Shown: one piece after another, positions 57,806 to 64,000 of the stretch
Position numbering within the stretch: the stretch's first letter is position 1
Layout of the letters: each line of letters begins with the position of its first letter
NCBI GenBank assembly: GCA_938045585.1
Contig: CALIAU010000013.1
Location: 56,134-120,133, forward strand
Direction: 5' to 3'
DNA length: 64,000 bases
Source of the DNA: an uncultured Saprospiraceae bacterium
Lineage (GTDB): Bacteria; Bacteroidota; Bacteroidia; Chitinophagales; Saprospiraceae
The notes under the pieces: generated by a model
The model's input: only the letters and a program-made list of their open reading frames with translations
What the model was told of the DNA's origin: nothing
Databases searched by the model: none
Translations under genes and position numbers: made by a program

Positions 57806-58549
57806 CTAAATAAGTCCAGTTTTATGCAATATCGTCAACTGCGGCCCATAGGTCTTGGCCATATTCTCTTTAGTGAAAGTGACATCCGTATCCCCGTAGG
57901 CAATCAATCGTTGGTTGAGTAGGATTACCTTATCAAAATATTCGTCAACGACGGCGAGATCGTGGTGGACAACAAGTAAGGTTTTTCCCTGTGCAGCAAG
58001 TTTTTTTAGCAGCTGAATAATTTTTTCTTCCGTAGTCATATCTACGCCTACAAAGGGTTCGTCTAGGAGCATGATATCTCCGCCTTGAGCGAGCGAACGC
58101 GCGATAAAAACACGTTGTTGCTGTCCACCAGAGAGTGCCCCTATTTGTCGATTGCTTAGTTCGGCAATGCCCATTTCTTCCAAGGCTTCCATGGCAATAC
58201 GTTTGTCCTCCTTGTTGATACGCTGTAATATTTTTTTGTGTGGGTAGCGTCCCATGAGGACTATGTCCATGACGGTAGCGGGAAAGGTCCAATCCACATC
58301 ATCCTTTTGGGGAACATAGACAACACGCTTACGTACATCTTCAATGTCCTGACCCAAAACCTTTATTTCGCCTGTGTTATATTCTATGAGACCAAGAATA
58401 CTTTTGAAGAGCGTGGACTTACCTGCACCATTTGGTCCTACAACCCCTACCACGCTACCACCAGCAATATTCAGATTGATATTTGTCAACACACGCTTGG
58501 TGTGATAGCTAACGGAAACCCCTTTTACCTGTATAGTATAGTCGGACAT
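57806..58549 (-). CDS. Metal (Mn/Zn-type) ABC transporter ATP-binding protein
   Basis: 247 residues with a Walker A at 38-45 (GPNGAGKS), signature LSGGQQQRV, Walker B IMLLDEPFVGVD and switch His in LLVVHHDLAVV. The motif series and length match the ATPases of manganese/zinc importers (MntB/ZnuC). Its ATG overlaps the last base of the substrate-binding protein gene. No permease gene follows: the next gene is the convergent thrC. It must therefore work with a permease encoded elsewhere. Confidence 0.9.
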   Translation of the reverse strand: MSDYTIQVKGVSVSYHTKRVLTNINLNIAGGSVVGVVGPNGAGKSTLFKSILGLIEYNTGEIKVLGQDIEDVRKRVVYVPQKDDVDWTFPATVMDIVLMGRYPHKKILQRINKEDKRIAMEALEEMGIAELSNRQIGALSGGQQQRVFIARSLAQGGDIMLLDEPFVGVDMTTEEKIIQLLKKLAAQGKTLLVVHHDLAVVDEYFDKVILLNQRLIAYGDTDVTFTKENMAKTYGPQLTILHKTGLI

Positions 58550-59580
58550 TATTTATTTAATTTAAAAAGCACTAGAATAAAACCAGCAGCAAGCAATCCA
58601 ATAATGGCGAAATAAGACCAGAGAGGATTGCCTGTATCGGCATCATCATGCGCAGTCTTGCTCATATTTTTATTTCTTAATGCAGACACAATAACATCGG
58701 TGTTATGCTTGAGCATTTTGTAATAACTTTCTCCCTCTGACCCCTTTGGTCCTAAGGAATCCGCGTAGAGTTCGCCCCCAATAGCCACGTTATTATCCTT
58801 AGCGACCTGCTTAATTAATTTAGGGTTGATGGTACTCTCAATGAAGACAGCAGGAACATTATATTTTTCTAAGACCTCGGTCACACGTACGATGTCCGAT
58901 GTTTGCGCGTCTGCCTCCGTGGATATGCCCATGATAGCCTCTAGTCGCAGGCCATAGGCTTTGCCATAATAAGAGAAAGCATCGTGTGAAGTAATGAGAA
59001 CCCGTTGGTCTCTAGGAATACTTTCAATGGCTAGTCGAATGTAGCTATCTAAGTCTTCCAATTTCTTTTTGTAGGCGAGATAATTTTCTTTGTAGTAATC
59101 CTCATTTGCAGGATCGTTTTTTACGAAAGCTTCGTAGATATTCTTAGCATAGACTAGCCCATTTTTTGCATCCATCCAAGCATGCGGGTCAGAAGCATTT
59201 TTGTAGACCGTACTAGAAATAGGATTCACCCCCTCCGTTATTAAAATAACATCTGCAGAAGTTCCAGCGTTTTCGATTAACTCAATTATCCATCCTTCAA
59301 AGGTTAGTCCATTAATAAGTATAACATCCGCCTCACTTACCTTGATAGCATCTTTTGGTGTTGTCTCATGCAGATGCGGGTCACCACCAATAGGTACAAT
59401 TGTTTTGAGTGAAATCTTATCCCCTCCAATCTCATTTGCCATGTCGCTAAACATAGAAGCGGATCCCAGAACCTTTAGTTTGTCTTGTGCAGTAGCACTT
59501 AGCGTAGCAAACATGCAAGCAAACAAGATTAGGAAGAAAAAGGGGAAGCGTGAGCGTGTAGTATTCTTTTGAGTATTCAT
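58549..59580 (-). CDS. Metal (Mn/Zn-type) ABC transporter substrate-binding protein with C-terminal membrane helix
   Basis: 343 residues, cluster A-I binding protein. Signal peptide FFFLILFACMFATLSATAQ; metal ligands expected in GGDPHLHETTPKD, SDPHAWMD, the ITSHDAFSYYG helix and VFIESTINPKL. The last 25 residues form a hydrophobic helix (YFAIIGLLAAGFILVLF) followed by KLNK, so the protein is probably tethered to the inner membrane instead of being free in the periplasm. That is unusual for a Gram-negative binding protein. It lies between the regulator and ATPase genes with one-base junctions. Confidence 0.9.
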   Translation of the reverse strand: MNTQKNTTRSRFPFFFLILFACMFATLSATAQDKLKVLGSASMFSDMANEIGGDKISLKTIVPIGGDPHLHETTPKDAIKVSEADVILINGLTFEGWIIELIENAGTSADVILITEGVNPISSTVYKNASDPHAWMDAKNGLVYAKNIYEAFVKNDPANEDYYKENYLAYKKKLEDLDSYIRLAIESIPRDQRVLITSHDAFSYYGKAYGLRLEAIMGISTEADAQTSDIVRVTEVLEKYNVPAVFIESTINPKLIKQVAKDNNVAIGGELYADSLGPKGSEGESYYKMLKHNTDVIVSALRNKNMSKTAHDDADTGNPLWSYFAIIGLLAAGFILVLFKLNK

Positions 59581-60240
59581 TTATTTCTTTTTGACGTAGA
59601 GATCTCTTGCAATCTTTTTTGGAAAAATTACCTCTTCCGCGTTGTTGATACGTACGCGGGTCGATTTATCAAATTCTAATTTCTTGAGTATGCGTAGTTC
59701 AGTACCCAGCGCTATTTTAAGTTCGTTTAGATAATTTAGAAAATCCGTTTCATGATGACGAACACCTACGAGCACACCTGTTTCTCCTTCCAAGAGTAGG
59801 TCCAGAGAATACTGATTACGTATCATAAACTTCCCTTCCTTGGTAGGAATAGGATCACCGTGCGGATCAAAGCGTGGATTACCCAGATAGTTGTCCAACT
59901 TATCGATGAGGTCATCTGATTTTATATGCTCCATTTGTTCGGCGATATCATGAATCTTCTCCCAGGAAAAATGGAGTTTGTCCACAAGAAAGACCTCCCA
60001 TAATCTATGCTTACGTATCAGATCGGTGGCTATCTTATTACCCGCAGGCGATAGGCTGGCTCCCTTGTATTTTTCATAACTCACCAGTTCTTTCTCAGAT
60101 AGGCGCTGTATCATATCTGTGACAGAGGCGGCGGATGTGTTCAATATACCAGCAATAGCATTCGTTCCTGCGGATTTACGGTCTCTTTCCGTTATTTTAA
60201 ATATAGCTTTGAGGTAATTCTCTTCTGCAAAACTTATCAT
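59581..60240 (-). CDS. mntR: DtxR/MntR-family metal-dependent transcription regulator
   Basis: 219 residues: an N-terminal winged helix (NYLKAIFKITERD, SAASVTDMIQRLSEKELVSY), a metal-binding dimerisation domain (HRLWEVFLVDKLHFSW, EQMEHIKSDDLIDKLDNYLG, DPHGDPIP) and a C-terminal SH3/FeoA-like domain (about 150-215). Such proteins repress metal importers when Mn(II) or Fe(II) is plentiful. Mn is favoured by the adjacent cluster A-I importer genes, but Fe or Zn is possible. It is the first gene of the operon; a palindromic operator lies 35 bases upstream. Confidence 0.9.
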   Translation of the reverse strand: MISFAEENYLKAIFKITERDRKSAGTNAIAGILNTSAASVTDMIQRLSEKELVSYEKYKGASLSPAGNKIATDLIRKHRLWEVFLVDKLHFSWEKIHDIAEQMEHIKSDDLIDKLDNYLGNPRFDPHGDPIPTKEGKFMIRNQYSLDLLLEGETGVLVGVRHHETDFLNYLNELKIALGTELRILKKLEFDKSTRVRINNAEEVIFPKKIARDLYVKKK

Positions 60241-60274
60241 TGTAGATAGTGTTATATCTCTAAAGTTATTAAAA

Positions 60275-60290
60275 TTTAGATTAACCTAAA
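60275..60290. promoter_or_regulatory. Probable MntR/DtxR-family operator
   Basis: tttagattaacctaaa is a 16-base palindrome with one mismatched pair, of the TTTAGG-N4-CCTAAA type bound by DtxR-family repressors. It lies between mntR (start 60240) and the divergent nitroreductase gene (start 60306). On the mntR side a TAACTTTA element (60268 to 60261) could be the -7 box, which would place the operator over the -33 region, as expected for repression. Confidence 0.7.
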
Positions 60291-60305
60291 AATAAATTAA
60301 GACTT

Positions 60306-60887
60306 ATGAAAAATATGGACCCAAATTGCCTCGCAGAGCTCATAAGATCCAGAAGAGCAGTCTATCCACATATGTATACAGAAGAGCAGATACCCAGAGA
60401 AATCATAGAGGAAATATTAGAATCGGCACGATGGGCACCCACCCACAAGCACACAGAACCCTGGTTTTTCAAGGTATTTAGTGGAGATTCAAGAGTAGAT
60501 CTAGGCAATTTTCTTGCGGAAGAATATAAACGGATTACTCCAGAGGATAAATTTCTCGAACGTAAATACAAGAAAGCCTTGAAAAACCCCCAGCGTGCCT
60601 CGCACGTGATTGCCATATGTATGCAACGCGATCCTGAGGAATCTATTCCCGAATGGGAAGAAATCGCTGCGGTTTCCATGGCCGTCCAAAACATGTGGTT
60701 GACCTGTCATGCCCATGGCATCGGCACCTATTGGAGTTCACCCAAGACTCTAGTAAATAACACCGACTTTTTAAAACTTGAAGCAGGGCAACGCTGTCTC
60801 GGTGTCTTATATATGGGTTGGCCAAAAGAAGGTATAGAATTAGAAGGCAAAAGAGAAGAGATTGATAAGAAGGTAGATTGGATCTAG
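60306..60887 (+). CDS. Nitroreductase family flavoprotein
   Basis: 193 residues with FMN-binding features of the family: RSRRAVYPHMY near the N terminus, ESARWAPTHKHTEPWFFKVF, AAVSMAVQNMWLTCHAHGIG and LGVLYMGWPKEG. These enzymes use NAD(P)H and FMN to reduce nitro groups, quinones or other acceptors; the natural substrate is not predictable. It is transcribed divergently from mntR with the operator only 15 bases before its start, so it may also be controlled by the metal repressor. Confidence 0.85.
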   Translation: MKNMDPNCLAELIRSRRAVYPHMYTEEQIPREIIEEILESARWAPTHKHTEPWFFKVFSGDSRVDLGNFLAEEYKRITPEDKFLERKYKKALKNPQRASHVIAICMQRDPEESIPEWEEIAAVSMAVQNMWLTCHAHGIGTYWSSPKTLVNNTDFLKLEAGQRCLGVLYMGWPKEGIELEGKREEIDKKVDWI

Positions 60888-61010
60888 TCTGAGGGACTAA
60901 CGGCTTGCCTGCGTGCGTAAGCAGGCAGGACGCAACGGACTCAACGGACAGAACAGCTTGCCTGCGTGCGTATGCAGGTAGGACTAACGGACTAACGGAC
61001 TAACTTAAAA
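60888..61010. repeat. Dispersed palindromes and acggact tandem words
   Basis: Two degenerate copies of the dispersed palindrome (60905-60928 and 60958-60981, arms ttgcctgc/gcaggcag and ttgcctgc/gcaggtag) are separated and followed by tandem caacggac/ctaacgga words. A related set of tccgttagtcc and gtctagc words occurs on the far side of the gap (about 61438-61515), reaching into the end of the phosphatase gene. Confidence 0.7.
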
Positions 61011-61160
61011 CTGTAAGCTAGTTTGCTGAAGCATTAAGGATTCCTTCAAAATTTGTTAAGCTATTGTCAATTCTTCCAATACCAGGCCTAAAACTGTGTC
61101 TTTTTATTCCTACCCCGTCTTAAGAGTGTAACAAGATTGAAAAATGGATTTAAGTTACAC

Positions 61161-61342
61161 GTAAGATTGAGAAACTTACTTAAATATTGAGAAAGACACC
61201 CGGATTTAAAGCGAATTGAGAACTCGCTTGTTTTTTTGAGAAACTACAACACCCTTATTAAAGTGAACTGAGAACTCACTTGTTTTTTTGAGAAACTACA
61301 CCCTTTAGGCGAACTGAGAACTCGCTGTTTTTTTGAGAAACG
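61161..61342 (+). ncRNA. Tandem array of covarying hairpins (candidate non-coding RNA)
   Basis: Four short hairpins share a loop related to a(t/c)tgagaa but differ in their stems with compensation: gtaag/cttac (61161-61179), gcga/tcgc (61211-61227), gtga/tcac (61263-61279) and gcga/tcgc (61309-61325). The last three are each followed by gtttttttgagaaac. An intrinsic terminator (61367) ends the array. The 615-base gap 60888-61502 otherwise holds repeat words and no gene. The function is unknown and the RNA call is an inference from stem covariation and the terminator. Confidence 0.45.
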
Positions 61343-61366
61343 AAATACCCTTATTAGCATTACCAG

Positions 61367-61395
61367 CGGAAGATATAAATCTTCCGTTTTTTTTT
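61367..61395 (+). terminator. Strong intrinsic terminator
   Basis: An 8-bp perfect stem (cggaagat/atcttccg) with an ataa loop followed by nine T. It is 480 bases beyond the nitroreductase stop, too far to be its simple terminator, so it more likely ends a transcript covering the hairpin array. Confidence 0.88.
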
Positions 61396-61502
61396 GCCCC
61401 TAACTGAAGAACACATTTTGTGTACACGTCGCTCTCAACAGTCCGTCCGTCTGTTAGTCCGTTGGTCCGTTAGTCCTCTCCGTCAAATCTAGCGTCTAAC
61501 GT

Positions 61503-62519
61503 CTAGCGTCTAGCGTCTAACTCCATTCTCTCCTCCACACCCTCTTCCGACATCAGCCTAACCTCATATCCCTCCTTCTCTAAAACCAATACCCCATAAT
61601 TTTCCTTATAGACAATATTCCCTATGCGATGTTGATTTGCTTCCGGAGCAGGATTACGCCAACCGTGTGTAAGGCTGGACGAGGTAATATCGTAGAGCAT
61701 AGTGCCTTTCCATTCCTGTTTAGAAATTTCACCGATGTGTCTATCACCAGAAAGGATGATCGGATGTGCTACCTTACTTTGGGCTATCATATTAAACAAG
61801 CGATCCCGTTCATTGGGGAAGTTTGCCCACTTCTCATAGATATGTTCTTCAGGAATTGCTTGAATGCTAGAAGCGATGATAGTATAATCAGCAGTAGAGT
61901 TATTCAGTTCTTTTTCTAACCAGTTCCACTGTGTTTCTCCTAAGACAGTGCCTCTGGTGTTAGCAGCATTTTTGCCGTTGACTTTTACTAGCTTATCTCT
62001 AAAGTAACGCGTATCTAATAAGATAATTTTTACCTGTACTCCCTGTGCTTCGTGCACAAAACTATGATAGGTGCCTTCCCGATTTCTACGCGGTGAGTCC
62101 TCAGGTACATCAAAGAAATCCAGAAACGCAGCCTGACTTTCTTTGCGCATTGGATATTCTTTTCCCGCATCATTTTTACCGAAATCGTGATCATCCCAGA
62201 CTCCTGTGATCAGAGTGTTCTCGGAAAGGAGTTGATAATCTGCATTTTCTTTTTGCATGGCATACTTGCGACGCATCTTTCCCATGTCCTGTGTATCCCC
62301 ATAGATATTATCACCTAACCAAATCCATATGTCGGGCCCCTCTGCTATAATGTTATCCCAAAGCGGTTGCGCTTTGTCTTCATCCGAACAAGATCCAAAG
62401 GCAATGGTGATAGCATTTTCATTTTTTTGAATTACAAGAGGAGTACTTGGCCTTGTGTTTTTTGTCGCGGGCTTACAAGAAAGGAAGAAAAGGCAGAAAA
62501 GGATAAGCGTGTTTCGCAT
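61503..62519 (-). CDS. PhoD-like alkaline phosphatase/phosphodiesterase lipoprotein
   Basis: The frame can begin at a GTG (62534), but the ATG at 62519 starts directly with the lipoprotein signal (MRNTLILFCLFFLSCKP) and is chosen. Metallophosphatase motifs run in order: AFGSCSDEDKAQPLWDNI, WLGDNIYGDTQ, GVWDDHDFGKND and SGDRHIGEIS. The family cleaves phosphate mono- or diesters with bound Ca/Fe; the natural substrate is unknown. The last codons overlap repeat words of the flanking intergenic region (tctagcgtctaac), so the C terminus may have been extended by repeat sequence. Confidence 0.87.
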   Translation of the reverse strand: MRNTLILFCLFFLSCKPATKNTRPSTPLVIQKNENAITIAFGSCSDEDKAQPLWDNIIAEGPDIWIWLGDNIYGDTQDMGKMRRKYAMQKENADYQLLSENTLITGVWDDHDFGKNDAGKEYPMRKESQAAFLDFFDVPEDSPRRNREGTYHSFVHEAQGVQVKIILLDTRYFRDKLVKVNGKNAANTRGTVLGETQWNWLEKELNNSTADYTIIASSIQAIPEEHIYEKWANFPNERDRLFNMIAQSKVAHPIILSGDRHIGEISKQEWKGTMLYDITSSSLTHGWRNPAPEANQHRIGNIVYKENYGVLVLEKEGYEVRLMSEEGVEERMELDARR

Positions 62520-62583
62520 GAGATAGCTTTTCACTAAGATATAGTTTTAATTTATTTCATACTTTACCTCTAATAATAGAACT

Positions 62584-63003
62584 ATGGAACGCAATCGATC
62601 AATCGCCATACTTACGCTACGCCTTTTACTAGGCTTCATATTTTTCATGCAAGGCTTTGGTAAGGTCTTTAAGTTTGGAGTAAGTAATGTCTATAACAAC
62701 TTCTTCAAAGAAGCCTATGCTGACCTTCTTCCAGAATTTTTGACACAGGCCACTGCCTATTATACTTCATATGTAGAATTGATAGCAGGCTTTCTTTTGA
62801 TTCTTGGCATAAAGAGAGACTGGGCCTTATATGCTCTGGCATCTGTCTTAGTCATTGTCAGTTTTGGCCACGGACTTAGCGAACCTATCTGGGATACCTC
62901 CCATGTTATGGCCCGCACACTCCTGCTTATTCCACTACTCCTATTACCTAAAGAATGGGACAGATTTTCTGTGGATAGATGGCTAAGGCAGAGTAAAAGC
63001 TAG
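62584..63003 (+). CDS. DoxX family membrane protein
   Basis: 139 residues with four hydrophobic helices (LRLLLGFIFFMQGFGKVF, YVELIAGFLLILGI, WALYALASVLVIVSFGHGL, LLLIPLLLLP). MQGFGKVFKFG and ELIAGFLLILG are typical of DoxX/SURF4-like proteins, whose roles range from redox chemistry to unknown. It is divergent from the PhoD-like gene. Confidence 0.85.
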   Translation: MERNRSIAILTLRLLLGFIFFMQGFGKVFKFGVSNVYNNFFKEAYADLLPEFLTQATAYYTSYVELIAGFLLILGIKRDWALYALASVLVIVSFGHGLSEPIWDTSHVMARTLLLIPLLLLPKEWDRFSVDRWLRQSKS

Positions 63004-63177
63004 AAGGCAAAAATTCACGATTCAGCAAAACCTCTTTAAGATGAACCTAAATTGGTAAAATTCCACCCATATTTTCACACATGAGTTTACAATACGTAAA
63101 AATCTATTATTAACTTTCACTTAATTGTGCATTATTTGAAACAGTTCAGAGCTAAAATTGTGAAAACAATATAGACT

Positions 63178-63708
63178 ATGAATAATCAACTTACTGTACA
63201 AACAAACTTAGATCTAGACTTGCACGAAATTTTTCACAGCCAAAAATCCTATCTAATCCGCTTAGCAATTCAAAAATTCAAGCTATGCAAGATCGAGGCC
63301 GAAGAACTATTTACAGATGCCCTTATCATCCTAAAAGAAAATATGATGAAAGGAAAACTTGCACACAGCGAATATATTAGAGCCTATGTCTTTGGTATTA
63401 TGCGCAACCTCTGGTGTAAGCAACAACGAGTTCGGTTAAAAGAACAACGATATATTGAAATTACAAAACACCAAAGTTCCGCCCAGGTATTCCTCCAATC
63501 AGATGAAGAATTAAAATCGGAATTAGCCAACACCCTTTGCAAATTAAATGACCGTCATCGTAAAATTTTGGAGTTATACTATGTCCATAAACTTTCTCTC
63601 AGAGAAATAGCAGAAGACCTGGGTTATAAAAGTTCAGCGGTCGTAAAAAATTTAAAATTTAGAGCCTTGCAAAATTGTAGAGAGGTGATTGGGGAGAGGT
63701 GTGCGTAA
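63178..63708 (+). CDS. Sigma-70 family (ECF-like) RNA polymerase sigma factor
   Basis: 176 residues. Region 2 is recognisable but divergent (IRLAIQKFKLCKIEAEELFT, AYVFGIMRNLWCKQQR). Region 4 is clear (LCKLNDRHRKILELYYVHKL, LREIAEDLGYKSSAVVKNLK). It would direct RNA polymerase to a special promoter set. No anti-sigma gene is visible within the remaining 300 bases; the next gene is a lipoprotein. The ATG at 63178 directly precedes NNQLTVQTNLDL, and no better start was seen. Confidence 0.85.
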   Translation: MNNQLTVQTNLDLDLHEIFHSQKSYLIRLAIQKFKLCKIEAEELFTDALIILKENMMKGKLAHSEYIRAYVFGIMRNLWCKQQRVRLKEQRYIEITKHQSSAQVFLQSDEELKSELANTLCKLNDRHRKILELYYVHKLSLREIAEDLGYKSSAVVKNLKFRALQNCREVIGERCA

Positions 63709-63788
63709 GAGATGTGTAGATAAATTTGTTTAATAGTAACGAATGGATTCTATTATAATTAACTCTTACTAAATTAAATCTAAGTAAT

Positions 63789-64000
63789 ATGAATAATTGG
63801 TTTAGTTACTTTCTATTAAGCTGTATAAGCTTGACAACATTAGGGTGCAATGATATGCCATTAGAACCATTAACCATGCAAAGAATGGATAATAATACTT
63901 CGTTATTAAAATTGGATGGGTATTATTTTTTTGAATGGGATTCAGATGTGGAAGCAATAAAAATCTTGTTCCTTTATCAGAATGGGGTTTTATTGAATGG
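63789..64000 (+). CDS. Lipoprotein gene, 3'-truncated by the window
   Basis: The frame from ATG 63789 stays open to the window end (70 complete codons). It begins with a lipoprotein signal (YFLLSCISLTTLGC) followed by NDMPLEPLTMQ. The visible part (LLKLDGYYFFEWDSD) fits no family I recognise. It starts 80 bases after the sigma factor gene and might be in its transcript. Confidence 0.65.
   Translation, partial: MNNWFSYFLLSCISLTTLGCNDMPLEPLTMQRMDNNTSLLKLDGYYFFEWDSDVEAIKILFLYQNGVLLN

Overview
The window looks like the chromosome of a Bacteroidota bacterium, perhaps Saprospiria or a relative (the rank below phylum is a guess). The signs are type IX secretion (T9SS) C-terminal sorting domains, SprB-type surface repeats, many lipoproteins, a DUF5723 barrel, a three-gene succinate dehydrogenase with one five-helix cytochrome b subunit, promoter elements of the TTTG / TAnnTTTG type, and AT-rich coding DNA. 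No rRNA, tRNA, CRISPR array or transposase was seen.

Bases 1-30,170 hold a Tc (ABC) toxin locus. The C-terminal 1,454 residues of a TcB-TcC fusion, with a glycine-rich linker and an HExxH metallopeptidase-like cargo, run into the left edge. A complete 2,948-residue TcA pore subunit follows on the same strand. Facing it is a four-gene minus-strand operon: a SprB/Ig-like repeat protein, a small secreted protein sharing its N-terminal module, a T9SS-sorted surface protein, and a 3,975-residue TcB-TcC-like protein. The last has a Sec signal peptide, seven thrombospondin type 3 calcium repeats, a B-type beta domain and a beta-rich C-terminal cargo of unknown function. The two toxin transcripts converge on an intergenic region full of strong hairpins. 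This is the most unusual part of the window.

Bases 30,495-41,042 carry mostly envelope genes: a T9SS-sorted arylsulfotransferase-like protein, a TlpA-like thioredoxin lipoprotein, an alpha/beta hydrolase-OsmC fusion, a DUF4349 protein, two orphan lipoproteins, a beta-CASP RNA-processing nuclease-like protein and a DUF5723 outer-membrane protein. Bases 41,371-51,684 are housekeeping: a pterin synthase, a compact gpx-holB-ricT-lpdA operon with a recognisable promoter, paired paralogous lipoproteins, and sdhCAB. Bases 51,812-63,708 carry outer-membrane barrels, two peptidoglycan hydrolases, threonine synthase, an mntR-substrate-binding-protein-ATPase metal operon with a palindromic operator, a nitroreductase, a PhoD-like phosphatase, a DoxX protein and a sigma factor. 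A truncated lipoprotein gene ends the window.

From about 30.4 kb onward the intergenic regions are mosaics of short palindromic repeats. The 1-30 kb toxin region has none of these families, though it has its own hairpins. A separate array near 61.2 kb carries hairpins with compensating stem changes and ends in a strong terminator; it could be a non-coding RNA.
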